From Penium margaritaceum (lineage: Eukaryota; Streptophyta; Zygnematophyceae; Desmidiales; Peniaceae), in assembly GCA_023375785.1 (NCBI GenBank), contig SZWC01001197.1, positions 102,003 to 166,002 on the forward strand: a DNA stretch of 64,000 nucleotides. The letters run 5' to 3'. How positions within the stretch are numbered: the stretch's first letter is position 1; each line of letters opens with the position of its first letter. Positions 11,591 through 24,049 of this stretch are shown here, one piece after another. Position numbers and translations under genes: made by a program. The notes below the pieces were generated by a model that saw only the letters and a program-made list of their open reading frames with translations, made no database searches and had not been told where the DNA came from.

Positions 11591-14500
11591 AAAAAGGCAA
11601 TTTTTTCATCAAGGGGAAACACGAATCACAATGAAAACAGGCCCCTGATAGATTCCGAATTTGGCTGATGACATGGCATCGCCAACGCGCGCGCGAGGGG
11701 GGGGGGACTGTTTGTGTATGTTACTTTTGCCACTTACCATACTGGCCATAAAATTTGTTGGACCTGCGCAATTCAAGACAAAGCATAATGCTGCTGCTGC
11801 CTGGGTCTCTTGCAAAGGGCCGTGAATCATTCGTCACTATACCTCCATGATTTGAGCCATCACCGGTTACCGCTGCTCGTCGCCATGTACGCTTGCTCCT
11901 TCACCATCATTGTCCCAAGGTCTGCGCTCTTCCGGAGAGCAGAGATGCAAAGAAGAACTGTGCAATTTTTTTGTGTACAGATTCACATAAGTACTTCATA
12001 CACGGTATTTTACATGAAATTCCCTTGTACAAGGTGAACAATGAAAAAGATAACTCATTAAAGATTTCGATTTGAAAACAACATCACGATGTTAATCTGC
12101 CTCGTCGTTGCGCCGTAACAAGAGCAACAACAGGGTGAGGTTGGTACTGCAATGTGGGTGCAACTATTGACCGCCATTGAGGAAATAAAAATAGAAATAA
12201 ATCATTTATGCACGTAATGCAAAAAGTTGGAATTTTTGAAAAACCTATTCACATGCAAATGCACAGCAGAAAAGTCAAAAATTGCATGTTCAATATTGTT
12301 ATTGAAAACAGCTCATTGAACCACTACCAATCCACGACGTTGACCTGGTTATAGCTTAGACGGCTCCACTAACAGTATATAAATGAAAAAAATGGCAAAG
12401 TACATTGAAAATGCTAAATTGAAGTTTCACACTTTTAGTCACGACAAATCAACCACTTTTCCATAATCGTTTTTCAAGTATTGAAAAAGACATGAACATC
12501 ATAAGAAAATGACAAACAAAAAACACCAACTAACCCACCTGAATGAGCACATGCCCACAACTTACAGAAAGGCAATTACAACAACACATCCACCCACATG
12601 TAAAGGGGGTTTTTCATTCATGTTTATCGATGACATTGTATTCAGAAAAAAAAATACAAAGTAAATACGTAGACACTTCTACAATTTGAGAAATAATGCA
12701 GAAGTGGGAAAATGGTCATGTATCTAATGGGGTATCTCGTCACGACCCAGCGACTGCGGGACTTCTTACATTCTGTTTTCACAAGGCAGCGCTCTTTAAG
12801 ACTCATCTCACAAGCATGGAGTCAACGGAGACCAGATTTCAGCAGATGAAGAGGATGTCACGTTCGGGAAACTCAAACAAGATACCTCGTAACTTAGTCG
12901 TTCATTGTGTTGCCGAGGTCATGTGTCTGGTGGCTATCCTCAAGTATTGCATGATCTCTTGACTGTGGCCCAGATAAGGCTCATGTGATGTGATTTTCTA
13001 TGGTTGGAGAGCATTGCATGGCCATGCAAAGACAAGCAAACCCACCCTAAGGCACTTTTTTGGTACTCCCATGCCGGCGCATTTTTTTTTTTATTTAAAT
13101 TTTACGTTGCCCATGCTTAGAATGAGTGAGTTGCATATACATGAAGCGTATGCTAGTTATGGTGGATTTCATATGTGTGGGAGTGGCCGATTAACACAGG
13201 CGTTTATGTCTGTGAATGACATGCCCATTTCTATTCAGTCCAAAACTACTCACGTTGTAAAAAGGTCATGAGATATCCAATGCGGATTCTTGTACATGAA
13301 ATTTTGTGGTGTACGCAAGTACATTTGGAGCCACACTGCACCAGAAAATGCACCGTTAACCATTTGATGTAACATCGGTCACAACCCGTTGCACGCTTCA
13401 CACCTAACATTGTCAAGCTTTCGACAAGTCAGAAGTATTTGTAGGTACAAGAAGGTGGACAGTATGCAACCTAGCACATGAAGCTACCGAGCAACCGTTG
13501 CAGATCATGAGAAACAAGGTTGAATTTTTTCAATACTTCTATAACTCATTAATAACTTGAGATTCCAAAAGATGGATCATACTAAGTGTATTGCGTATAC
13601 AACTCCGTCCGTCACTGCTGGCGCTGATGTTGCTGGTTGCACGCAAGAATGGTTTTGAGGTTAGAATTTGATTTGGGTGCACCATCAGTGATGGAGTTTA
13701 AGAAACAGGCAAGAAACGTAACTTCTTTTTGTCAGCGTGTTGAGTTATCTCCAATTGACGTCAGTCACAGCAGCACTGATAGAGGTTTTCAATGGAGTTT
13801 GTGCCACAATATGACCTTTAGAAAACGTTTTAGTCCATGCTCTTCATATAATGTTGGCAAAAGTACGGAATCAGCTGGTTTGGCCCGGACGGATAACGAC
13901 AACCTGCCTCTGTTCTACACCAAACTCCACTCCATTGGATCCATCACCACATACCAGTGATGAAGCTGATGGACCCGGAGGTATCAAGACTATGATTCAA
14001 TTTCCATGGCCTCCTCCTCTTGGTGCACCTCATTTGCATACCTCCTCCCCTGCATGTTTGTGCCCCAATTCCAGTGTCTTTTCTCTGTTCCTAGTTTGCA
14101 CACACAAAAAAAGTCTCCCACCAAAGCTTTGCTTATCAATTTCCACCAGCATTTGCTCGCACTTGACTTGATGTCTCGCAACACAGCCCCATGTTTGTTG
14201 TTCATTTTCTAATGTTTTTTGGACCCGCGAAGCCCGTGTAGGGAAAAGCTGCCACATTGGTTCCCACTGCTCATAGCCATCCATCAGTCCCTTTAGCAGT
14301 GGATTTTTTTTTTCAAAACTTGAAAGATGATTACTAATGGCGCAAACCTACTCTCAGAAAGGCTAGCACACTACTTTAAAAAAATGGGATGTTTTGAGCA
14401 TAATTGCTAAACCATTTTTTCCCCTGGTCATAACCGACTGAGGTGGGAGGGCTGCCTCACCATGAAATAAGCCCGGGGATTGAGCCTGATCCCCCAGGAT

Positions 14501-14600
14501 ATCAGATCAAGGAGGACGGTACAGTTGAGTATGTTTCCACCATCGAGTAAATTGTGAGTTCAAAAATATTCGGCACAACTTATTGAACAGGAGGTAACTT
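11591..14600. other. AT-rich stretch without a supported gene
   Basis: Expected to hold the 5' LTR of the Gypsy copy, but no match to the 6.2-6.8 kb LTR is visible. A G run (11,698-11,708) follows a GCGCGCGC tract. From about 12,000 to 13,600 the sequence is AT-rich with many poly-A and poly-T runs. Open frames (for example 13,637-13,960, plus strand) show no domain I recognise. Confidence 0.45.
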
Positions 14601-14609
14601 GTGAAGAGG

Positions 14610-15236
14610 AGGATTGCAAAGTCAACCTCAAACGATCTGAGTTTGGCACGGGCCAAACTCAAATTAGGAGAGTTCTTCTGTAGGAGACTGGCTGATACAG
14701 TCAAAATATGTTCTTCTTAGGTTTTGGGGAAAAGTGTGACTGTTTTAGATGCTGGCAAGGCCTAGTTTCTGCCATAACTGGTTGGAAGTGACATGCTATA
14801 TGCTGAAGGCTTGGCACGACAAAAAAGGCAAGAGGGCCGGGAGAGAGATTGCCACTCTCTCTCCCGATCCTCCTGGCGTCCGGGATAGCCGTGACTGCCA
14901 AAGACCTGACATCGGAACACTGGAAAGTTGGTGCATTGTTCTGTATTCATGCTTGTCTATTTCTAGCTCTAGACTAGTGCTCATAGGTACCTATTTTTAT
15001 TTGTGGATTGATTTTTCAATAGTCAACCATTTTGAGTGTACAACCTATCGTTGGAATTGGCAAGAGACAAGCTGTATTTTCCCATTCAGTGTGTAGCATC
15101 TTGGCAATTGCACTGTGTGTATTGTGGGCAGAACTAAAACTTTCCTGTGTGTGTGCGTTCATCCAGAGTGTGTGGACTTATTCTTATGAGTCGTATAGCA
15201 CTTCAAAGATCCCGACAAGGCTTCAATATTTTCACA
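14610..15236 (+). repeat. 5' LTR of the Copia fossil
   Basis: The right end is fixed by TTTTCACA just before the PBS. The left end is approximate because the first 150 bp align poorly with the 3' LTR. From about 14,765 on it matches 20,835-20,945 and 21,385-21,749 closely. It holds a perfect 10-bp hairpin, CGGGAGAGAG (14,838-14,847) with CTCTCTCCCG (14,857-14,866), kept in the 3' copy near 20,907. Confidence 0.75.
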
Positions 15237-15238
15237 TT

Positions 15239-15250
15239 TGATATCAGAGC
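15239..15250 (+). promoter_or_regulatory. Primer-binding site, initiator-Met tRNA type
   Basis: TGATATCAGAGC lies three bases after the 5' LTR. It matches the plant TGGTATCAGAGC primer-binding site except for one base, and supports the LTR boundary. Confidence 0.75.
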
Positions 15251-18200
15251 ACATGGTGTGCATCAAGGCGACTCACCATGGCCGTAGTTGGTAGTGGCCA
15301 CGGAGAACATTTCAAGATCCCGATCTTTGACAGGGATGACTATTCCACCTTCGCATTTAACATGCAAATGGTCTATCTAAACAAAGGTATGTGGGGCGTG
15401 GTGTATGACCCACAGACTGAAACGCTACGTGCAAGAGCAACAGATGGAGAGAAAGCTACTTGGCAAAGACGATGTGATCAGGCCTTCTCCCTAGTGGCAA
15501 TGCAATTGACGGAATGGTTGAAATTTCGGATCAAAGAGAGAAACAACACCTTTTGTCCAAGGAAGGCCTGGAAGGCCTTGAAGAAACACTATGAGCGACA
15601 AAGCGACGTTGAGCTGTCTGATCTGCTGACAGTCTTCCATGCGCAAAACTTGGAGGAAGGTACTCGTTTTGGAAGATCACATCAATCAACTCAAAGAGCT
15701 CTCGGCAAAACTCACTACAATAGGAGAACTGGTTTTAGGACGCGTCATGATCCTATTTTTATTTTGTGGGCTACCTCCCAGATGCAAAGACACCATCACC
15801 CATCTTCAGACACACTGCAAGCAATGAACATCTATTGCTGCCCACTTGGAGGCCATTCATCACGCTTTTGCCAATAACGTCCGCGGTGCACAATACTCCA
15901 CACTCATATGTCCCTCCGGATGATCAAATCTGCTGGACTTGCGGACAAAAAGGGCATATCCAAATTGACTATTCAAAGAAGTGGCTTGGGAACAACCCTT
16001 TCCCTTCACGTCAACAGCAGCGACAAAACAATCAAGTCTTTCTGACTTCAAACGACAACATAGCCAGAGCTAACGTCATCTCAAATTTCTTGGCCAATGT
16101 CTCTGCCCTTGTTGGAGATATTTCCATGTCCTCATTGACATCTCCAGACATCTCGGAAGGACCAAGGATCTCCATGGTTCCTGTACCAGAACTTTCTCTG
16201 TCCATTGCTGATGAAGATCCTCAATATCACATGGACACAACAGAGATCGGTGCTATTTTTGAAGAACTGGATATGTGCACAATAGACAGCACTATGATCG
16301 CCGCTGCTGGACTACTTTCCTGGATCCTTGACTCCAGAAGCACAAAGCACATGACATGCAAGAAAGACTGGTTCTCAACCTTCACCGCATTCCTCAAGCC
16401 TCGCGGTGTTTGTGTCGGTGACGGCAGAGTTTTTCCATCCTACAGCTTTGGGACAGTTTGAGTCAACATCAAACTCAAGAAAAAATCAGTCTGATTGACA
16501 TTCAACGACGTTCTCTACATTCCAGATTTGGCAGCTAACCTTCTTTCTGTAACGCAGTTGAACGATGAAGGGTTCAAGATGCTGTTTGACACCGACAAAA
16601 ACTGCAAAACTATGGACAACACCAACCATTTGACAGCACTCGCCACGCGTGCTGGCAACCTCACGTTTCTTGACACTAATGAGACATCAGCTCCAATAGC
16701 TGCCACGGAAATTGCGTTTATGGCCAGAAAAACCTCAACTATCACAGCTGCCACCAGTCCTGATGGAGAATCCACTCCCGCACAGTATCAAGCTCTTGAG
16801 CTCTGGCACAAGAGGATGGCTCATGTCAGCCACACAAATCTCCGGCAGATGGCAGCTCAGCAACGGGTGAACATTCTGCCACCCAATCTGGGTTATTTGC
16901 CAACTAACACACCTTGTGCCGGCTATCTGACAAGGCAAGCATCTTTCACAATCTATTCCTCAGCAAGCACTTCTACTCCTCTCGAACTGATCCACACGGA
17001 GCTATGTTATGTGAAGGAAGCCTCCCTGTTGAACAAACATTGCTTCCTAGTCCTCGTTGATGATTTCACCCGCATGGTGTGGGTCAAGATGCTGCGATTC
17101 AAGTCTGAAGTACCTGAAACTCTCAAGACCTAGATCCGACTGGTTGAAAATGAGAAGAATGCAACGATGAAAAAGGTTTGCAGTGACAATGGGACTGAGT
17201 TCTGCAATGCATCTCTGTCCGCATTCTATGTTGTCAACGGAATTCAACACCAACGTACAGTTCCCTACACACCGCAGAAGAATAGACGGGCTGAAAGGAT
17301 GAACCAGACACTGCTAGAATTCGTCCGCACCATGATTCACACAGCAGGATTGTCCTCCACATTCTGGGCAGAAGCTCTCAACACGGCTGCTTACTTCACC
17401 AACCGCCTGTCTACGCGTCTCCCTGAGGGCACCACCTCACCTTTTGAAGCCTGGCACGGCCAGCGACCTTACATGGGTCACATGAAAATCTTTGGCTGCA
17501 CCGCACATGCTTGGGTCCGCCCAGGTGAACGCTCAAAGCTTGAGCCTTGCTCAAAGCGGAGCATTCTCCTTCGCTATGAAGATCACTGCAACATCTACAG
17601 ACTTTGGAATCCAGCAACTCGGACTTTGATTTGCAGCAGAAATCCCATCTTCGATAGAAGTTTCATCAACTGTACCACCGACACTCCTTTCTCCACCATC
17701 ACACCCATCATTATGGCTAATCCGATAGTGGAGCCTCACAGCCCAGCTGAAAATCCCATCCCAGATGATTACGATGGTATCCTACCACCAGCAACATCTT
17801 CAGCTTCAGCCCCAAACTCAGCTTCTGCACCCAGTGGTGCACCACCCTCTTCTGCTCCATCAGTTCCCAGTTCCTTAGCCGCTGCTACTACTGTATCCAA
17901 TACTCTCCGATGGTCCACACGGGTTACCAAGGTCCCCTCATACTTTCAGCTAATCTTTCTCACCACTGTTGATCAACTTGAGGACTACCTACCAGATGAC
18001 TCGACTCTCATGACTTTGTAGCTTATGGAATCAATGGAGTCATCGATTCCGTAAGCTACAAGGATGCCAAACGATACCCTGAATCAGACAAGTGGCATCA
18101 AGCCGCTGATGAATAGTTTTCTCAACTTCGTAAGCAAGACACCTGGACATTAGTACCCCGGCCTTCTGGTAAGCCCGTGGTAACCTGCAAGTGGGCTTTT

Positions 18201-19569
18201 CTGGAGATAACTGAACTGTGCAGGAGAACCAGATCGCTACAACGCTTGCCTTGTAGCCTTTGGCTACAGCCATATTCTTGGGGTGAATTACACAGACACT
18301 TTTGCTCCAGTGGCTAAGTATTCCAGAATTCGGGTTATCCTCTCTCTGGCAGCTGCAAGTTACTGGCATCTTGATCAGAGACGTCCAATGTGGATTCCTC
18401 AATGGAGACATTGACAAAGTCATCTACATGCGACAACCTAAAGGCTTTTTTCATGCTGATCAGCCCGACGCCGTCTGCAAAATCAATCGCCCACTCTACG
18501 GTCTCAAGCAAGCGTGCCCAGACCTCAAGATTCATCAGTTTTTTCCATCTCAAATTCTCACTCTTTTGCACGCTGATCACTCCGTTTACTACCACTCAGG
18601 GTCACAGGCACTTGGAGTCATCCTCTACGTCGATGACCTCATTCTCTTCAGCCCCGATCTGGGTGTCATCTCGGCATTCAAGGCTGCTCTCTCCAAATGA
18701 TTTGCGATATCTGAAATGGACCAGCTCACATACTATCTTGGAATTCAGCTCATCCTGAACCATCATACGTACGGACAATGCGTGGACGACAAATTTGGCC
18801 TTGGAACTGCCTTGCCCATCTCCACCCCCCTGGCCACTCAGCACGGCCCAACCAAGCTGGCCACATCCGCTAACCTGGCCATTCCTCAAGACACCAAGCT
18901 CTACCCCAGCATCGTTGGCTCCCTCATATACGCCTCAGTTGCAAAACGCCCTGACCTCTACTATGCGGTCAGGATTCTGAGCCAAGGGTGCCACGCTCCT
19001 ACCAATGCCCAAGTTGTGGCAGCCAAATGCTGCGTGCAGTACATCCGCAACACTGCTGGTCTCAGCATTCGCTACGTTCCCGGCGCCAACAGCATTCTTA
19101 CAGGCTTCTGTGACGCTGACCTCTCCGGCGATCAGTCCACCAGCAATTCCACCTCTGGCTATGTCTTCATGCTCAATGGGGGTCCTGCCAGCTGGTCCTC
19201 CAAGAAGCAGCCCGTCGTTGCCCTCTTTTCTACGAAAGCTGAGTACATTGCTGAAAGCGAAGGCACTTGCAAAGCAGTATAGCTGCGCATACTTCTTGCC
19301 AAACTTGGCCATGCTCAACTTGACGCCACTCCGATTCATTGCGACAACGAGGACGCCATCGCTCTCTCGGAGGACCCTGCCTCCACAACCGCACCAAGCA
19401 CGTTCACCGTCAGTACCACTACGTCCGCGACGCGGTCGTTGAGGGTGATGTTTGGATGCAATACATTCCCACAGAGATTCAAATGGCTGACATCCTGACA
19501 AAGTCCCTCACTGCTGAGAGACACCATGCTCTCTGCGCCCGCCTGGGTCTCGTTGCTGCTCTGCCTTAG

Positions 19570-20664
19570 CCCTTGCTCCCACGCTCCTGTCCCATCCTGG
19601 CCTACCCTTCACCCCCACATGAGGCGTTGGGGCGGGTGGCCTTGTCTGGGCTTCTCGGTCACTTGCGCTTGTCTGTCGGTTCCCCCCAAATGAGGCGTTG
19701 GACCCGAAAGACATCGTCTGCACCCCTGCTTTGCACACAGCTTTCTACTCAATCCAGTCTTGGCCTCCTGGGCTCCCCCATGTGAGGTGATGAACCTGGT
19801 GGCCTTGCTCGGAGTCCTCTTTGTGCTGCCTTCCCGCTCTCCTTCTCACGTCCGCCCTGTGTTTTCATGCTCTTTACGCACTTCCTGCCTTGCTTCTGCT
19901 TGCTGCTGCTCCTTGTCCTGCTCATCCCTCCCTGCGTGTTTCTCTTCTCTCTCCACGCGCATCCATCCTCGCTTCGCGACAATCCCAGGTTTGACTCCTT
20001 GACTCGATGACTCCTTGACTTTCACCTGCTCCACTTCCCGGAAAACTTCGACTTTTTTCTGTGTGACCCTCGGCTGGACTTGCTCCCCTTGGCCACTCTC
20101 TCCAGTTCTTCAATTCTCCGCCCTTCATACATCCGGACTCCTCCTTTCCCTGCTGTGGTGCAGAGGTGGTGGTGGCAAGCAGCCTCCGCAGTGTATCCAT
20201 CTTTCCCGGATCCACTCCTCCGCGGCCTGCCACTACCCCAACCTCCAATACCATTTCTTCACCTGGATTTCTTTGAAAATTGTCAGCCACCGGCTTGCTT
20301 CGCATGGTGGAGCCACTCTTCCCACTTTTCCATTTCTGCTAGCTTCATCACCAACGGCTCTTTTTGTCCTGTCGTGGTGACAGAGGGGGGGGGAGGGGGT
20401 GAGACAACGGGGACACTCATCCTGTGGACTCTGGACCCCATCCCTGCTGTCTGTCACCCCATCCCTCACGTCCTCTTTTCCCTCTTATTCATCCGACCCT
20501 CGGCCATCTTCTGTGCGTCTGCGCTCGGCTTGGCTCGCACGGGGGAGGGAGGGGGATTTATTCTCCGTCCGCGCTTCTTCGTGTCTCACCCTCAACTTTT
20601 CTGGTCACCTCTCATGGGGGGAAATTTTCCCTTCTGTTTTCAAACCTCATTTCCTGGAGATTGT
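19570..20664 (+). other. Long non-coding spacer between pol and 3' LTR of the Copia fossil
   Basis: About 1.1 kb of C/T-rich sequence without a domain. It carries three spaced copies of a motif close to CCCCCACATGAGGCGTTGG (about 19,612, 19,682 and 19,774). The same motif occurs twice, on the other strand, in the corresponding spacer of the gag-only element (48,513 and 48,574), so it is a family trait rather than filler. Confidence 0.6.
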
Positions 20665-21749
20665 GACACAAGGGGGGAAATGTTGGAAAATGCATATCTT
20701 GTTTGTTTCTCCTCCGATCACCAATCCAAAGGCACTTGTCAAAATGTCATGCCAACATCTCTCGACCTTCCAAGTTTCAGCTCCATCCAACGGCTGGATC
20801 TTGAGCAACAGTCTGAAAGAGTAACGTGGCATTGTTTCTACCATAACTGATTGAAAGTGATGTACTATATGCTGAGGGCTTGGCACGGAAAAAAAGGTAA
20901 GAGGGCCGGGAGAGAGATTGCCACTCTCTCTCCCGACCCACCTGTCTATCCTATGTGGCAGGGAATGGTAGAGCTGTGGTCAGGCCTCTTTAGGCCTCCC
21001 ACTGATCCATCCATCCGTGGCCCTATCTTATCTACTTGTCCTAAAACAGCAATGACATGGACACGAGTCGCATTTATTCCAGCATGAATGAATTATTTGC
21101 AGAGGCAGAGGTAATGTCCCGGCTGACAACAACAGAGAGTGCGAGCGTGAGCTCCTCTCGGTCTCCGGGCTGACGTGGCAAACATGGAGCGACAGGGACG
21201 GATGCCGAGGATGGAGAGACCGAAGCGACGGGGTTTGTAGAGAGGCAAATAAAGGGCAAATAATCAAGAGGAGAACGATGGGCTGATCTCAGCCGTTGAT
21301 CGATTGAGAGTGTGAACACTGGCTCCTCTCGCGTTGACGAGTGCCGAGGGTGCTGGGCGTCCGCCAACCTCGGAAGTTCTCAAGACCGGCGTCCGGTGTG
21401 GCCATGACTGCCAAAGACCAGACACCAGAACAATGGACAATTGGTGCATTGCTTTGTATTCATGCTTGTGTACTTCCTAGCTCTAAACTAGTACTTATAG
21501 GTACCTAGTTTCATTTCTCGATTACTTTGTCAATAGTCAACCATTTTGAGTGTACAGCCTATCGTTGGAATTGGCAAGAGACTAGCCATGTGTTCTCATT
21601 TAGCGTGTAGCCTCTTGGCAACTGTACTGTGTGTATTGTGGGCAGAACTGAAACTTTCCTGTGTATGTGCGTTTAACCAGAGTGTGTGGACTTATTCTTT
21701 TGTGTCGTATATCACTTCAAAGATCCTGACAAGGCTTCAGTTTTTCACA
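20665..21749 (+). repeat. Purine tract and 3' LTR of the Copia fossil
   Basis: The purine tract ACACAAGGGGGGAAA ends at 20,680 and the LTR starts TGTTGGAAAATGCAT at 20,681. It ends TTTTTCACA at 21,749. It is about 445 bp longer than the 5' LTR because of a block at about 20,942-21,386 that the 5' copy lacks. The short sequence GGCGTCCG occurs at both sides of the right junction (21,354 and 21,387), so the difference may be a deletion from the 5' copy rather than an insertion here. Confidence 0.8.
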
Positions 21750-21997
21750 TGGTCCAACTTCCTACAATGACAACATAGTCTTGAAATGTTAAAGTGACCT
21801 TTCCACAAAATCTGGCCCTGTGCCCAATAAGACAAAGGAAAGAGTCCCCGACCGAATAACTAAACTAGCCGCTGCTTAGATTTCCATTGCAAAACTAACT
21901 TTCCTTCCAAATTGATACACAATACTTACTCCATGCGTAATCTCTCCTTGTGTGGAAATCACCGGCATCCCTCCCAAACCGTGTTTTTGGCTATTCT

Positions 21998-22540
21998 TGC
22001 ATGATACCACTGTACACGAGTCCCACAGATTTGAATGTGGTCAGTTTTTTCCCTCATGTTTGTGGCCTACAAAATGTCAACCTCCAAAATTCTATGCCGT
22101 TTGGCCCAGGGAGTTTTAGCCACCTGCACTGACCTCCAGTGTTCAATTCCAAAAAGTTTTGACAGATTCGACAACTTTGCATAAGTGGTGAAAGAACTTG
22201 CACAAATCATATCAAACATTTGATATTGTTTGGTCAAATTCTTGACGTTGTCACGGTTTTCTTAAATGTGCATCTCGAAGTTCTCAAAAACCCCCAAATT
22301 CTTGACACAGTTTCTTGAATCAGCCGCTCAGGACATTGGGTCGCATGTGTCACACGAAGTCAACGAAAAAAAAAACACTATTCCTTATTCTTGTTCCTAC
22401 CATTGTATGTATGCGCTTGAAAACTCTGACACGCATCATCAAGTTACGCTTACTCAATGCAAATTGCTTAAGTGTTCCAATTTCTTCTATTGGTTTGCAA
22501 CGTCTACATGTTCACTATCCACATTTCTCTTGGCATAACA
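21998..22540 (+). repeat. Solo LTR of the Gypsy family
   Basis: About 543 bp that aligns base for base, with gaps, to the LTRs at 6,228-6,776 (inverted) and 44,697-45,244. Shared stretches include the equivalents of GTTTTGGCCAACTACTC, AGTTTTGACA and CATTGTATGTATGCGCTTG. No Gypsy internal sequence lies on either side. It is most simply explained by recombination between the two LTRs of a former full element. Boundaries are within about 5 bp; no target duplication is preserved. Confidence 0.7.
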
Positions 22541-22569
22541 CAAGGTAGCAAAGCACAACGGTATTAGAG

Positions 22570-24049
22570 GGACACTCAACGACTTTCTGTCTCTTCTGCC
22601 GATGTCTACTGTGACAGGTCCCAAGATGTGGCTTTTGCGGTAACTCTCATTACTACTGCCCATGCTTTGTCTCTTCGCCGTAGGTTAGCAAGAAAGGTAT
22701 CATTTCTTTGATACCAAGAGAAACTGCTAGGAAGTTTCCTAGCCTTGTTGTCGCTGACGTGATGACATTCTCCAGTCAGTTGATGCACTAGCAAGCAAAG
22801 AGGTGCAAGAAAGACAAAGGTTTACGCTAGGGAGACCGGAAAAGTCTCTTAAGCTCCAATATATTACTAATGCAGAGAGGAATGAAAACTGAAAAGCACA
22901 AAACATAAATGCATATCGTGGAGGACAGCGGGTGATGCATGCAGCGATGTCAGTTTGTCCAAAAAACAAGCCCAAAACCACTATTTTGGACGAAATCTTG
23001 CGTACATGCATTGAAACACAACAGTGTCTAAACATAGGGATGCAATGTCTCAAGAAAGATGGTAGGGTTGATCCCATACACAAGTCCAACATTGATTAGT
23101 GGACACACATTGCAGAACATGAAAATTGGGCTCAAGAGCTTGTCCACCGAGAAACCTAGAATAACCATAGAAAAACTACAGAGCACCCCAAGCAAGCACT
23201 CAGACACCGTGTCAGCTGTCTGGCAGCTGCTAGTGGTTGGAGCCACCACCCATGGGTACTCTTGCCCAAGATGGATCCACATCAGGGATCTTGACGAGCA
23301 TGGACATGGCCGTGTGGTGACAATAAGCTGTACAAACAGATGTGGATGACTCATGTCACAATAATAGCCATGGTCGAGTGACATAATACGGCCTCTAAAA
23401 GGGCGGATGCTGCATGTACCCAGTTTTTGGAACTATATAGCTGATATGCTGACATCGAGTATGGTATAACACAGGTATCAATGGACTGCAACAAATAATG
23501 CAGGTATCAACACACTGCGAGAAAGCAACAATCCCCCAACAAGGTAAAATAAAGTACTCATCCGGGGCACAAGATAAAACAAAATCCGTAGCCCAAGCAC
23601 TATTTGATCAAATTTGAAAACTGATGAAGAGGAACCCACATGAAGAACTTGCCGTAAATGCAAAAAACCAGCGGCCAAGGCATACTTATGGATGCCATAC
23701 CTCCGCACAAACCAGAGTATTTTGGGCCAAGGTTTAATGCAATAGATTGTTAGCTTGTGTTCAGTTTGCATGGATGTTATGTGCACGTCACTGCAAATGA
23801 CACGAGTCTTTGAACATCTTTCCAACAAATGGTCGTTGGTAACACCTGTGCAGGATCTCACCAACAATGACAATTCCGTATGCCAACCACTAATTCCCAG
23901 ACCTTTTTGGCAGACTTTGAGTGAGTTCATCAACCAGGTTGGAAAGCCCGTATGAAGCGCAAACCATTGTACAAGGACCAATTGAAAAGAAAAGCCAAAG
24001 CTATTGTGCTTCTATTTTACTCGGCACAATTAAAATCCAACCCATGGCT
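22570..24049 (+). other. Coding-like remnants, not recognised
   Basis: The best segment is about 23,060-23,350 on the plus strand: TVSAVWQLLVVGATTHGYS, then CPRWIHIRDLDEHGHGRVVT, then a Cys pair in SCTNRCGW. The C-x-x-W and C-x4-C-G-W pattern suggests a zinc-binding domain like those near the N-terminus of some MULE-related proteins, but I cannot name it with confidence. A second segment at 23,755-23,955 (VFEHLSNKWSLVTPVQDLT, PRPFWQTLSEF) also reads like old coding sequence. The large minus-strand frame at 23,478-23,981 is probably a shadow. Confidence 0.25.

Larger units (their letters stand above)
14610..21749 (+). mobile_element. Ty1/Copia fossil with both LTRs, broken
   Basis: Plus-strand element in Copia order: 5' LTR (about 14,610-15,236), PBS (15,239-15,250), gag from ATG 15,278 with a knuckle-like CWTCGQKGH near 15,930, and an aspartic protease region near 16,320 (WILDS). 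Integrase follows, with a zinc-binding part near 16,800 (LWHKRMAHVSHTNL) and a core near 17,170-17,440 (SDNGTEFCN). Reverse transcriptase covers about 18,010-18,750 (ILYVDDLILF). RNase H runs to about 19,566 (MADILTKSL). A non-coding spacer of about 1.1 kb, a purine tract and the 3' LTR complete it. Family and parts are certain. It is broken in roughly ten or more places and its LTRs are clearly diverged (perhaps 85-90% identical in the alignable part), so it is an old copy. Confidence 0.9.

Noticed and set aside
23478-23981. 167-codon minus-strand frame
   Set aside because: The plus strand in the same stretch gives more protein-like segments, and the minus frame has no domain I recognise.
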